DNA from: Synaphobranchus kaupii
Lineage: Eukaryota; Chordata; Actinopteri; Anguilliformes; Synaphobranchidae
Length of the DNA: 64,000 nucleotides
Direction of reading: 5' to 3'
Assembly: GCA_029718625.1 (NCBI GenBank)
Contig: CM056380.1
Coordinates: 12,293,493-12,357,492 of the forward strand
Part shown: piece after piece, positions 10,657 through 20,813 of the stretch
How the letters are laid out: the number at the start of each line of letters is the position of its first letter
Numbering within the stretch: position 1 is the stretch's first letter
Made by a program: the position numbers and the translations under genes
The notes under the pieces: model-generated
The model's database searches: none
What the model was told of the DNA's origin: nothing
The model's input: the letters and a program-made list of their open reading frames with translations, nothing else

Positions 10657-12670
10657 GTCATGGTTTATGACCTTTTTCCCTTGCGGTCGTGTTCCTCGGT
10701 CGACACACGTGGGCGCTGCTTCGTTGGTGGAGTTTTGGCTCCGTTCCTTCTTCCCGCGAAGAAGTCTCATCAGCGTTGCACAGCTGTACATGGTTGCCGT
10801 TGAGCTATATAAGCCTTTGTTTCCTTCATTCGGGGCTTCGATGTTGATTGTGATTGTTTGATTGTTTGTTCTGTGGTGTATTTTCTGGTATTATTTGTGC
10901 TGTTTTGTATGTGGTTTATTTTGCCCTTTTAAAGTTTTAATCGTATGATTAGATCTAGGTTTTTAAGGAGACCGTTTTTCTCCGTTGTGCTTTTATTGGA
11001 GTTTTGCGGTACTTGCCTTTGTGCTTTCAGGTTGAATTCCAGTTTTGTGTGCTCATTTCAGTCTCCGCTTTCTGGTCTGTCCTTTGTTTGTCGTTCTGCC
11101 TAGATCTATTGCCCTTTACTAAGAGACAGGGCATTTGTATCATACTGACTGGTTTTAATTATTCTTTGAGGCAGGTCGGTTATTTTTGATTAAGTTTGCG
11201 TTGGTCTTTTGTTACACCTGTTCCTGTTCGTCTTTTTCACCTGCGGGATGATTTTGTTCGGAACTGTAGTTCAGTTCGCTCTCCGGGTGTGGCCCTCCTT
11301 ATATGGAGCTTGGACGATGCTCTGGACATGTTTGTTTTTGATTGCGTGTTTATGAAAGTAACCATGGAACGTTATCTCTGTTCCTCCGCCTCGTTACATT
11401 TCCCGTTATTGAGAGGCAGTGCGTGCTATTTTCTATTAAGGTTGCATTGGTCTTTTGTTGCAGCTGTCCTGTTGGCCCTTTTTACCTGTGGGACGATTTT
11501 TGTTCGGAACTGTAGTTCTGTTCGTTCTCCGGGTGAGTCTCTCCTTATCTGGAGCTTGGATGATGCTATGTGTGTGCGGGATTGCGTGCTTCTGAAAATA
11601 GTCTTTTAGACTTTTCGCCTCATTACATTTCCCATTATTGAGAGGCTAGGGCGTTTGTTTTCTACTAAGCTTGCGTTAGTCATGTTTGATAGTGAAGTTA
11701 TGGGACGACGGTGCTCCGTCGGCTCGCCTGTAAAATGTTTCTCTCTCCTGGGAGATCGGGGGTTTACCCCTTTATGTTTTCTGCATTTGACTGCAAGCCT
11801 ATGAAACTAGCCATGGAACGTTATCTCTGTTCCTTCGCCTCGTTACATTCCTCTTTATCAAGAGGCACGGCATTTATTTTCTATTTTACTCGTGTTAGTC
11901 TTTTAGCCGGTGATGTCCGATGCTGCTGTCCTGTTCGTCCTTTTCACCTGCGGGACGATGTTGTTCGGAACTGTAGTTCTGTTCGTTCTCCGGGTGTGTC
12001 CCTCCTTCTATGGAGCTTGGACGATGCTATGGACATGTTTGCGCTTGACTGCGAGTCTTATAGAAGTAGCCACGGAATGTTATCTCTGTTCCTTCGCCTT
12101 CTTGTTACATTCCTTTTTATCAAGAGGCACGGCTTTTATTCTCTATCAAGCTTGTGTTGGTCTTTTAGCCGGTGATGTCCGGTGCAGCTGTCCTGTTCGT
12201 CCTTTTCACCTACGGGACGATTTTGTTCGGAACTGTAGTTCTGTTCGTTCTCCGGGTGTGTCCCTCCTTATATGGAGCTTGGACGATGCTATGGACATGT
12301 TTGCATTTGACTGCGAGCCCTCGATAGTAGCCTTGGAACTTTAGATCCCCGTTCCTTTCGCCTCTTAGTATACTAATTCCTATTCGTTTTCAGTGTTTGT
12401 TGGTTGTGTGTGTTTTAAGTGTACCGTTTATGCTGCTCGCCTGTTCTTATACGTCTCGTTGCCGAGACAGGGCGTTTGTTGTTTCTGGCTCTTTCTTCTG
12501 TCACTTTGCTCGTAGACGTATGGGAACCTTGTGCTCTGTTCCATTGGCCTTGTTTGGTTTTCTTGCTGAAAACTTGGCATTTGCACTTCTACTCATTAGT
12601 GTGAGACAGTGAGCCAGTCAGTAGTTGTGGTACGTGTGTTCCCTGTCTTGTCTCCTCCCTTAACTGCGGG
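10657..12670 (+). repeat. 2-kb repeat family with TATA-like box and five ~220-260-bp monomers
   Basis: This sequence matches, in reverse orientation, 50740-53338. It begins GTCATGGTTTATGACC, has TATATAAGCC at 10806-10815, then a leader, then about five tandem units starting near 11198, 11446, 11669, 11887 and 12150. Each unit carries variants of TTCGGAACTGTAGTTC and ATATGGAGCTTGGACGATG. It stops at TTAACTGCGG (12661-12670), exactly where Tx1 endonuclease homology begins. Long frames inside it just repeat the same peptide and I do not regard them as genes. The layout resembles promoter monomers of some LINE 5' UTRs. Confidence 0.75.
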
Positions 12671-13240
12671 TAGAGAAGGGGCGTGCTTTGGGTGTGAGGG
12701 TAGAAATAGAAGGGAACATATTTTTATTTGTTAATGTATATGCTCCAAATGGGGGTGGTGAACATATGAGGGTTGAGGCATTGAATGCTTTTTTAGAAAA
12801 GTGTGATTCTGGTGGGTGTTTGGTGATTGAGGGGGGGGGGGGGGGGGTTTGGATATGCACACTAGATTTCACTGATTTCACTGTAGACTGGACAGGGGAT
12901 GAGCCAAATCCTCAGACTGCTGCTGCTTTGTCAAAGCTTATCACTAAAAGCTATTTATTTCATGTTTGGAGAGAAAGTAGTAGACTAGTTAGGCAGTACA
13001 CATGGGTGAAGGTTTCAGAGGGCAGAGTCAGTGCGGCAAGGCTAGATAGGCTGTACCTAAGTAAGTCTGATAGGAACAAGGTGTTGGCAACTTGTATCTC
13101 TCCAGTAGGCTTTTCAGATCACCATTTGGTTTGGTTTCATCTTAGCCTCTCTTCTCCCCCAAGACAAATCTCATATTGGCATTTTAATATTATGTTACTG
13201 CAAGATGTTTGTTTCTGTGATAAATTTAGAGTTTTTCATG
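12671..13240 (+). pseudogene. Tx1 ORF2 endonuclease domain, N-terminally truncated
   Basis: The frame reads VEKGRALGVRVEIEG, then FVNVYAPN, a C-terminal block with RQYTWVK and ARLDRLYLS, and GFSDHHLVW, the final catalytic SDH motif of APE-like nucleases. The first ~90 residues are missing because the 2-kb repeat joins at 12670. A G run at 12830-12847 sits where the GDFN motif should be and has replaced or expanded it. Homology ends at about 13235. Confidence 0.75.
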
Positions 13241-14477
13241 GGCCTGGTGAACATCACCTGTCGTGTGGCAGCTTTCCGGCTTCAGGCAGTCCAGAGGTTT
13301 CTGTACCATGACGATGTGAGCTGGCTGGACACTGCACGGGCGCTGTTTCAGAAGACTGGTCAGATGAGGCTGGACAAGCACCTGTTTTCTGCTGAGCATG
13401 GGGGACCTGAATTTATCTGGACTGTCTCTGTTTTACCAGTCTGTTTTGAAAGCGTGGCGTGTTTTTTCAGTCTCCCGTAATGACAGGTCGCCACCAGGGC
13501 GGTGGATCCTGGAATAGCCGCTGTTTTACAATTCAAGGGTTAAAGCAAGTGTCTTGTCATCAGCCAGTTTGTGCGAACGGTTTTTAAACGCCGGGTGCGT
13601 GAAGCTGGGGAAATTACTGGACAGTATCACTTGGCGGTCAGGGGAGAACCTGGCTGAGATGACTGGCGTTCGATCAACACGGCTTCTGGAAAAGTTGGTG
13701 GAAGAGGTACGCAAGTCACTCTCTGCTTCCTATAGGGAGTTTTTGGAGAACAGGACTTATCTGACCTTCGGGGATGATGAGCATGAGTACTGTTTCCCAT
13801 CCCTTACTGTTACTGCAGCCGTGGGAGAGTGGCAACAGGAAGAGGGGCTGATACTGTCATTCAGTACTCCTAAGCTGGGGGAGTTTGAAGCAGTTGGGAA
13901 GAAAGCCTTATACAACACCTGCGTGAAGGTGATGAATCTTAAATCACTGGCAGGGCTGAGTGCCACAAAGTGGACTGAGATCTTTGGCCCAGGCTCTTCC
14001 AGTAGAGGCAGCTGGAGAGCCCTGTACAAGCGTCCAATTGAAAAACGGACAGCTGACCTCCAGTGGAGGATTGTTCATGGGGCTGTAGCTACGTACAGAC
14101 ATCTGGCGCACCTAGATCCAGGGGTGGGGAAGGAGTGTCCTTTTTGTTCTCAAGTTGAGACACTTGAACATCTTTTTATTAAATGTGTTCAGCTTGGTAG
14201 GCTTTTTTTGTCACTAAAGCAGTGGTTTATTTCTTTTGGGGAGGTTTTCACCTTCAAAACATTTAATTTGGGTCCGGAATATGTTTATCACAAGAGGCAT
14301 GTATGTAACTTATTAAATAATCTGTCTGGGGTAACCAAGTTGGCAATTTGGAAAACAAGAAAAAATCGCATTCTGGGGCTGGGGTCAGTGGACCCCAAGA
14401 ATATGATGTTGGGGATGCTGGCTGCTCTCCTTAGGATAGAACATACAGTACCTACTACAAATTGGTGGACAATTTAG
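13235..14477 (+). pseudogene. Tx1 ORF2 C-terminus with zf-RVT-like domain
   Basis: From about 13240 the sequence is the post-RT part of Tx1 ORF2 (VAAFRLQAVQRFLYHDDVSW, then WRVF-type and DRSPPGRWILE segments). A frame change and stop near 13515 precede the open frame 13554-14477. That frame contains LQWRIVHGAVATYRHLAHLD and CPFCSQVETLEHLFIKC, the zinc-binding motif of the zf-RVT type. The RT palm itself is absent. Confidence 0.75.
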
Positions 14478-14700
14478 GTGTTTTTTTGGAGGTGTGGGGA
14501 ATGGGGAATATTTTGTGTTCAGTGGACCCCAATGATGGGACTTTAGATCTTACACATTTGATTTTGAGTCTGGTAGGGGACAAGGGTTTTTTTTTGGACG
14601 GGTTTAGTTTTGTTGTTTTTCTTTCTTTTGAAATTTTGAAATTCTCTCATTATTGTTTTTGGAGAATGTCCCAATAAAAGGGGTTTTAAAATTTTTAAAA

Positions 14701-14824
14701 ATCTCTCTCCCTCTATATCTCTCTTTCTCTCCCTCTATATCTGTCCCCCCCTCTCCCTTTCCATCTATACCTGTCCCACTCTTTCCCTCGCTCTCTTCCT
14801 CTCTCTCTCTCTCCCTCTATATCA
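14701..14824. repeat. (TC)n microsatellite at Tx1 3' end
   Basis: TCTCTCTCCCTCTATATC-type units with CTGTCCC interruptions directly follow the A/T-rich 3' tail of the Tx1-like LINE. Confidence 0.9.
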
Positions 14825-14828
14825 ACCA

Positions 14829-14861
14829 AAGTGTATGTAAACTTCCGACTTCAACTGTAGG
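14829..14861 (-). mobile_element. Terminal fragment of Sleeping Beauty-type Tc1 transposon
   Basis: The reverse complement reads TACAGTTGAAGTCGGAAGTT and continues TTACATACACTT, the outer inverted-repeat end of salmonid-type Tc1 elements such as Sleeping Beauty, including the flanking TA. Only about 30 bp remain; the rest of the element is missing toward the microsatellite. Confidence 0.85.
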
Positions 14862-14862
14862 T

Positions 14863-15208
14863 GGTGGTAGGGACTGGAAGATGGTGAATGTGAGTAAAGG
14901 ATTCCACCACGTCCAACGGGTTGGCTTGGGCTTGTGTGCCTATGATTTTGTCGATGTCGTCTCCAGAGCTGCCACTCTTCTGCAATATATCACACTCTTT
15001 AAAATACTGACCTCTGAGCTTTTTTTACATGCCACTGATCGGCCGTCCTGACAAAGCCCCTCTCCTCCATTTTTTTCCTAAATAGTTTGAAAACTTCTGC
15101 ATTTTTGTGGACTTTGTCCAAGAGTTTGCAACTGTGGTGCTTAGCCCAGATGTCCAGAAGACATTGGACTTCAGCGCTGCTCCATGTCTGTCCTCTGCCG
15201 AGTACCAC
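14863..15208 (-). pseudogene. Myb/SANT-like DNA-binding protein fragment (Harbinger-type)
   Basis: The minus-strand frame starting at 15208 reads RGQTWSSAEVQCLLDIWA, then VFKLFRKKMEERGFVRTADQW, the trihelix-like Myb/SANT pattern (spaced tryptophans, K-M-x-E-x-G-F-x-R-T) of the accessory protein of PIF/Harbinger transposons. The frame degrades after about 70 residues, though a related segment (DIDKIIGTQAQANPLDVVE) follows in another frame. The transposase partner is not seen. Confidence 0.5.
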
Positions 15209-15804
15209 TCATTTTAGCTTGCTAGCGTAGGCTATGTCAAAACTGTTCGCCCGCTACCCAAAATGCATAGTATGTTTGGATCACTTCCTGTAATTGGGTC
15301 GAATTGCATTCTCACTTCAATTGAACTGCTCCAGGGTTCGCTTGGAAGCGGCCCGAGACCACCTCTTGCAGGTGATCCGAGAGTGGTTGTTTGGTGGCGT
15401 ACCCGAGTTCGATTGTTTTCACCTGCCCAAACGTACCGAACTAAAGGGGTGCGTCCCAATAGTCGAAAAATGCACCCTCCCTTCCTCCACGACCACCTCC
15501 TCTACTCCGTGCCCCGGAAACAGATCTTTGTGTTTTAATCTAATGTTGCTGATTACATCTTAATTACGTATTAATGGTTACATATTAATGAATGTCTTGA
15601 CGCAAACCGCAATGTCAGGTACATTGTATACTGTACATGCAAATACTTTCAGGCAGTTTTGCATACTTCTGGGTAGGAGGGGAGTGGTAGTGGGGGAGTG
15701 GAGGAAGGGAGGTGGGGAGTGAAGAATATTGGGATGCATCCAAGGGCTAAAGGCTCCAGGGTACGATTAAACTGTACCAAACACGGCAGGTGTGAAAGCA
15801 CCCT
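15209..15804. other. Probable transposon flank; no gene
   Basis: CpG-containing sequence with GGCCCGAGACCACCTC and GGTGTGAAAGCACCC pieces that resemble terminal parts of fish Harbinger-like elements. It may belong with the Myb-like fragment beside it. No intact ORF or clean inverted termini were identified. Confidence 0.35.
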
Positions 15805-15933
15805 TGATTAGCTGGATAACTGCACTGAGTAAAACCGGACCATCCAAAATCTGGAACACGGACTGAAGTAAAAAGCACAGTAAAAAAGAAGCTATTCTGA
15901 GTTTTTGCTCAGTGCAGTTATCCAACTAACTCA
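15805..15933. mobile_element. Fold-back MITE (TAGCTGGATAACTGCACTGAG family), partial
   Basis: Inverted arms TTAGCTGGATAACTGCACTG at 15808-15827 and its near complement at 15909-15930 surround about 80 bp. The same arms occur at 60926-61080, where outer termini are also present. Confidence 0.75.
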
Positions 15934-16887
15934 GGCTGTGTCCAATACGACCCCTACACCCTTTTGAGGGCGCATATTTGAGTCCACGTTTGTCAAAAAG
16001 CTGTTGAGCGGGGCGACTTTTTCTCACAAATGCAGGCACTTAAAATACCAGGATGAACTCCTTATTTTCTGGGATTTAGTTAAGGGAATTCAGGAGCACA
16101 CTCATCTGCAGAACGGTGCACTCATCTGACAATTTCAGTAAGTAACCCCGGAAGTAAAAACGTAAATAGAGTGTATATACATTATCTACTGGTTAAGATA
16201 TGTATACTACACTGTTAAGGTTCATAATAGAAACTAATCTTTTTTCATTTTTGTTAATTCTATCTATCTTCATTCATAATCTACACTTTGTAACAATCAT
16301 CATATGTTAACTGATTGATATTCTCAATAAAAAAATTAATATTACTTCCTCACTAGTTTGGAAAGAGTTTTGTGGGATTTCTTTCGCACACTGCTTGCAA
16401 AGTGAGGGGGACAGGGCACATCATAGACAGGGGTCTGAGTGGACAGGGGACAGTGGACAGGGAACATGGGTCATATTTGGACACAACCTAAGTAATGCTG
16501 CTTTGTGAAATACCCCACAGAGATCCATACAGGTGTTCTCCCATAACCTGGAAATAAAATAATCACACTGCCTAGCGGGCGACTAGCACCCCCTGCTGGT
16601 GAATGGGTGTAACAGGAGTCTCGCATAAAAAACAAGCTTTGAGGTAGATGCAGAACATAGAATGTAAACTGATGTCACTAAGTACCATCAGTGAATGTGT
16701 GACATCTCCTTAAGCATAGATCTTTATGTTTTGGACGTGCACTGTTTTGCTTTTTTGTGTCTTTCTTGTATTATGATGGATTCGATTACATGTATTTTGC
16801 CCAATACCATCGACAGGATTTTGATCCAAAAGTCTGGCTCTGTGTATTTGTAATATTACATTAATCCATAATTACCCTGCTTTATCA
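15934..16887. other. Intergenic, nothing recognised
   Basis: AT-rich sequence with a GGACAGGGG-rich stretch at 16408-16470. I see no ORF, RNA gene or clear repeat. Confidence 0.5.
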
Positions 16888-17240
16888 GCCAATCAATTCA
16901 ACTTTATGTATATAGCACCTTTCCTGCAGGATTGCCATACAAAATGCTCAATGTAAAAATATATTTCAAATCAATGAAGAGATAAAATTCAATAATAAAA
17001 AATATATTAATAATAGAAATAGAAAGTTTATCAAATAAACACAATTAGGAGCAGGTGGAACTGAAACCAAAGCAAGACAGTAAAAGGGTAGATAAAAACA
17101 AAACTAGATAAAACAAAAATCAAGATTGTAATAACATACACACTTATGTTAATGCTAAGCTAAAAATGTGTTTTAAGATTATGTTTAAAAGTGTTGACAG
17201 ATTGTGATGCCCACTGATTATGCTTACTGTACAAAATTCA
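16888..17240 (-). mobile_element. LINE 3'-UTR-like fragment, minus strand
   Basis: On the minus strand the sequence ends GAAAGGTGCTATATACATAA followed by AGTTGAATTGATTGG, the 3' end style of fish RTE/Rex-like LINEs with ATTG-type tails. No coding part remains. Confidence 0.45.
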
Positions 17241-17707
17241 AAATACCAAAATGATGGTATTATAAAATTATAATGTCGGCAAACTTTACCTCGGATTATC
17301 AGGACATGAGCAAATGACACTCATCCTCTTTTTGATGAGAATTTGACAGTGACGATTTTATTTTACAATGCAGCAATGATCAAATAGTGATGAACATGCC
17401 CAATGTTGTGATTCTGTGATGTACTATCTCATTTCATATACAGTGGGTTTAATGTTGCAGGATATGCGTATATGGCATTTTGAGCCCAAAATTAGGAGTA
17501 GAGTATTTTGCATTTAGGTTTGCACATTGAAACGGAGGCAATGCAATCATAAAATACAGTATTATTAACTATTTCATTTTAATTTTAATAAAATTCTATT
17601 TCAAAGATCTCCTAAAATATAAGTCTATACTCAAACCATATTTTTTCTGTTATACTCATGATAAAACTGAAACTGCTTGGTTCCTAAAATTTGCTCTGTC
17701 CACAGCT
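17241..17707. other. Intergenic, AT-rich
   Basis: No ORF, RNA gene or recognisable repeat was found between the LINE tail and the 53-bp array. Confidence 0.5.
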
Positions 17708-17919
17708 GGACTTCTCTCTGTGTCCTGCCTGTAAAGGTGAATCTTACCCTGTTATATAAGGGACTTCTCTCTGTCTCCTGCCTGTAAAGGTGAATCTTAC
17801 CCTGTTATATAAGGGACTTCTCTCTGTGTCCTGCCTGTAAAGGTGAATCTTACCCTGTTATATAAGGGACTTCTCTCTGTGTCCTGCCCGTAAAGGTGAA
17901 TCTTACCCTGTCATATAAG
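17708..17919. repeat. 53-bp tandem repeat, four units
   Basis: Units start at 17708, 17761, 17814 and 17867 and all begin GGACTTCTCTCTGT. Differences are limited to a few bases (for example GTGTCC/GTCTCC, and TCATATAAG in the last unit), giving exactly 4 x 53 bp. Confidence 0.95.
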
Positions 17920-18429
17920 GCAGCCAAAGGGAAATATAACGAGAGAAATGACTGTATATCACTTGTGCAGATGAGATGTTGGAACAACAAAAAGATTTCC
18001 GCAATGGGAAAAAAAGTTTCAAATGTTTTGTTCAAATATTTATGGATTCCTCCAACAAAAGATTGGATGCGGTCACTGGAGAGGCTGAGGACATTAAAAA
18101 AAGTCTCCAATTCAAAAGGAAGTGTATGAGTTAAAGGCACATTCTAAATTGATGGAATAGAAGAATAAGCCAGTGACAAAGACAACTGTTCTCTGACAAG
18201 CGAGAGCTTGAGTAGCATTAGATTGAGGTGGAACCAGCGCACAGAACGGGGAATTCTACCTCTGGGGGCGACCCATGTCCCATCTCTGTCTGGGGGCGAC
18301 ACAATTTTTAAAAATATAATTTTTAAAAATTGTGTAAATGTCCATTTGTTTTAATCTGTAGCCTATGCTATGTTGCTCCATGACTAGGCTAAATATAGAT
18401 TTAACCTAGTCGGGAGATCAAAGTCGGGG
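17920..18429. other. Intergenic with a 15-bp-arm palindrome
   Basis: The only structure noted is a perfect palindrome with arms ACACAATTTTTAAAA at 18299-18313 and 18321-18335, next to a doubled CTGGGGGCGAC at about 18252 and 18288. No coding potential is evident. Confidence 0.5.
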
Positions 18430-19482
18430 TTGTGCCCTCTATGGTTGTGCCCTTATACAGTCTTATACAAGAGGAAGATTGAGGACTACTTCTACAGCAA
18501 CAACACAAGGCAGGTGTGGCAGGGGGTTCAGCACATCACCAGCTACAAATCCAGCAACCTCTCAGCTGTGGATGGTGACGCTTCGCTGGCAGAGGAGCTG
18601 AATCACTTCTTTGCCCGCTTCGAGGTGGAGCCATCGGAGGCAGCCACATTACATCCACCAGCCCATAGCAGCCACATCCTCATGGTGGACCCGATGGTGT
18701 TTCTAGACGGGTGCTGAAGGACTGCGCGGACCAGCTGGCGGGGGTCTTCACCAATATCTTCAACCAGTCCCTATCCCAGTCCACCATCCCACCCTGCCTG
18801 AAGTCCTCGACCATAGTTCCACTACCAAAAAAGACCACAATCAGCAGCCTGAATGACTACCGTCCAGTGGCACTTACTCCTGTCATTATGAAGTGCTTTG
18901 AGAAACTGGTCCGGACTCACATCATCTCAAGCCTCCCACCCATGTTCGACACACACCAGTTTGCCTACAGAGCTAACAGGTCCACAGAGGACGCCACAGC
19001 TACAACTCTCCACACTGCCCTGACCCACTTAGAGCAGCAGGGGAGCTACGCTAGGCTGCTCTTTGTGGATTTTAGCTCAGCATTCAACACCATCCTCCCT
19101 CACAGACTGGTGACCAAACTGACAGACCTGGGACTATCTCATTCCATCTGCCTCTGGATCAGGGACTTCCTGTCGGATCGCTCCCAGAGGGTGAGAGTAG
19201 GCCCCCACATCTCCTCAGCCCTCAGCACTGGCTCCCCACGTAAAGGAAATGAATTGTACAATGTATGCCAGCAGAATGTAAAAATGTCTTGTATGCGTGG
19301 TATGATGTGTTTTTTTTTCCTTTTTAGAATCCTTCCTTCTCCTTTTTAAATATATTTCTATAGTTAGTTAGTTTTAGAAGTATTTTTCTTTTTATTTATT
19401 TATTTATATACCTTTAACTGATGCTTGCACTTTACTGTTTGTTTGCACTTGATAGGATTGCATCCAATTTCGTTGTACATGT
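18430..19482 (+). mobile_element. L2/CR1-like LINE, internally deleted; split by the ERV
   Basis: The linker before RT (RKIEDYFYSNNTRQVWQGV) is followed by RT motifs and, after a deletion at about 19240, a 3' UTR ending TTCGTTGTACATGT at 19482. The element's last part (ACAATGACAATAAAGATATTC) reappears at 27903, on the far side of the retrovirus, so the ERV inserted into this LINE. Confidence 0.85.
18470..19243 (+). pseudogene. LINE RT fragment lacking the catalytic YADD
   Basis: Visible RT blocks are [16 protein letters not shown] (after a frame change near 18690), [44 protein letters not shown] and a terminal STGSP. The sequence after GSP jumps into 3' UTR, so the GCVLSP and YADD motifs and everything after them are missing. 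Confidence 0.8.
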
Positions 19483-19998
19483 TGTGAAGGAATTTTCTGT
19501 TTTACAATATGTGTGTATTAACATAGAGACAATCACATGATTATCATTAAGCATTTAATATAATAGATCAATTATATATGGAGTTAAGTAATTAAATAAT
19601 GTATTCTTTGTGAACACTGAGTAGGTCATGGTTCACTCCCTATGTGTCTCTCCTTCACATTCTGCTGAGACAGGCAGTCTGTGAGGCAGATGTTTTCGTT
19701 ACTTGTTTTGAAGGTTATTGATAGTTATAGAGAGACAAAACATCAAGAATTGGATACCCTTGTCTCTGTATGTTTAGAAACCGCCCCTTGTGGCAAATCA
19801 GTAAAGCAACGATTATTGTGTATAAATCTCCTCTGTATGCTGTTTCTAAGGCAGAGTGATTCTGGTGAGAATCTCTCTCGTTCTAAAGTTTATCTCAATA
19901 AACTGAAATTCTTTTTCTTATTCTATTTACATCGGTTTGTTGTGGTTCTGTTTGGACAGACTTGCTCACTGTGGGTTGACAGGGAAAAATCCACGACA
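19483..19998 (+). repeat. ERV 5' LTR
   Basis: A 516-bp LTR begins TGTGAAGG and ends ACGACA, giving TGT...ACA termini. A TATA box (TATAAATC) lies at 19821-19828 and a polyadenylation signal AATAAA at 19897-19902, which defines U3, R and U5. It differs from the second LTR at about three positions by eye, so insertion was recent. Confidence 0.93.
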
Positions 19999-20001
19999 AT
20001 A

Positions 20002-20020
20002 TGGCGTAGTCGGCAGGATT
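20002..20020 (+). promoter_or_regulatory. Primer-binding site complementary to tRNA-Ser
   Basis: TGGCGTAGTCGGCAGGATT is complementary to the 3' end of vertebrate tRNA-Ser including CCA (19 nt as I recall the tRNA). It sits three bases after the LTR end, as expected for minus-strand priming. Confidence 0.8.
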
Positions 20021-20238
20021 GCTAACTTGATTTTTTCCTACGCAGATTTCTCTCAAGTCGGAACGGCTTAAGACAGTGATCACTGCCGGGAGTTCAAACC
20101 CCGATACCGCAACCCACCTTCTCATAGAGAGGTAACTGTAACCAGTGGCCTAGAGGAAGGACGGCGGCGACCGGACCGAGGAGAGTAAGACGTCTGTCTG
20201 GGGTGATCAATACGCAATCCATAGAAAGAGAATCACAG

Positions 20239-20417
20239 GTGAGCCACCACAGCAAAACGTAACTTGAGGCTGTATCGCGCTCAAATTCTAAAAGGTTTGA
20301 TTAGTGACCGACGGGTCCGTCACTCTGTGGAGTGATTCAAACTGTGGAGGCTGTATGCTACTCCCATCCATGGACTAATATTTCTCTTTTTCTTTCACCT
20401 TTTTCTTTCTCTTGTAG
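20239..20417 (+). other. Probable leader intron of the ERV
   Basis: A strong donor CACAG|GTGAGC ends the leader exon at 20238. A long pyrimidine tract ends TTCTCTTGTAG at 20417. Splicing would remove 179 bases and place the leader ORF ATG 22 bases into the next exon. The same signals are kept in the second leader copy. This is a prediction. Confidence 0.55.
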
Positions 20418-20439
20418 TGAGCTCTGAAACATTTTTGTA

Positions 20440-20718
20440 ATGTGGTATCATGTATTGTCAGTAGAGGCAAATGATATACACGGACTAGTACAGGAGAGGC
20501 ATTTTTGCAGAGGAGATGATTATGGTCATTTATACCTGTACGAGACACTTAATGAGGTTGACGGAGATGGAAGTGGTTTTTCTGTTGTAGCTATACCTAG
20601 AGGTGAGTGGTTAAAAGAGAAGGAAACGGCATTAATAGAAGTTAGGCTAAACGTTCACCCTGAAAGTGAGGGCAATTATCCAGAGGATAGTGCAGAATCT
20701 GAAACTGATTCTGACTAA
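20440..20718 (+). CDS. 92-codon ERV leader ORF, function unknown
   Basis: An intact ORF between the primer site and gag starts MWYHVLSVEANDIHG and ends in an acidic tail (PEDSAESETDSD). I do not recognise the family and see no signal peptide, membrane segment or zinc motif. It lies just after the predicted splice acceptor, so it would be the first substantial ORF on spliced RNA. Walleye dermal sarcoma virus carries orfC in the same position, but similarity of sequence is not claimed. A truncated second copy lies at 27621-27882, giving two versions with very few differences. Whether it is selected cannot be judged from one locus. Confidence 0.6.
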   Translation: MWYHVLSVEANDIHGLVQERHFCRGDDYGHLYLYETLNEVDGDGSGFSVVAIPRGEWLKEKETALIEVRLNVHPESEGNYPEDSAESETDSD

Positions 20719-20813
20719 AATAGGCCTAATTAAAAGGGAAATTTTTTTTTTTTTTTTTTTTTTTAAATAAAAATTAAAAGGCATAGTTTGGTTGTGGGAC
20801 AAACGCACGAAAA

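Larger units (their letters stand above)
9029..14700 (+). mobile_element. Tx1-like LINE with RT-core deletion and internal 2-kb repeat
   Basis: The element runs from just after a (TC)n tract to an AATAAAAGGGG tail ending at another (TC)n tract at 14701. ORF1 (9230-10440) and ORF2 pieces (12671-14477) are recognisable as Tx1-type. Between them lies a repeat at 10657-12670 that is also found at 50740-53338. The first part of the ORF2 endonuclease and the whole RT core are missing. Location between TC tracts fits the known taste of some Tx1-group LINEs for microsatellite or RNA-gene targets. Confidence 0.8.

Noticed and set aside
11196..12344. Overlapping ORFs of 137-154 residues sharing a repeated peptide
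   Set aside because: The peptide recurs only because the DNA is a tandem repeat; frames drift between units and no domain is recognisable.
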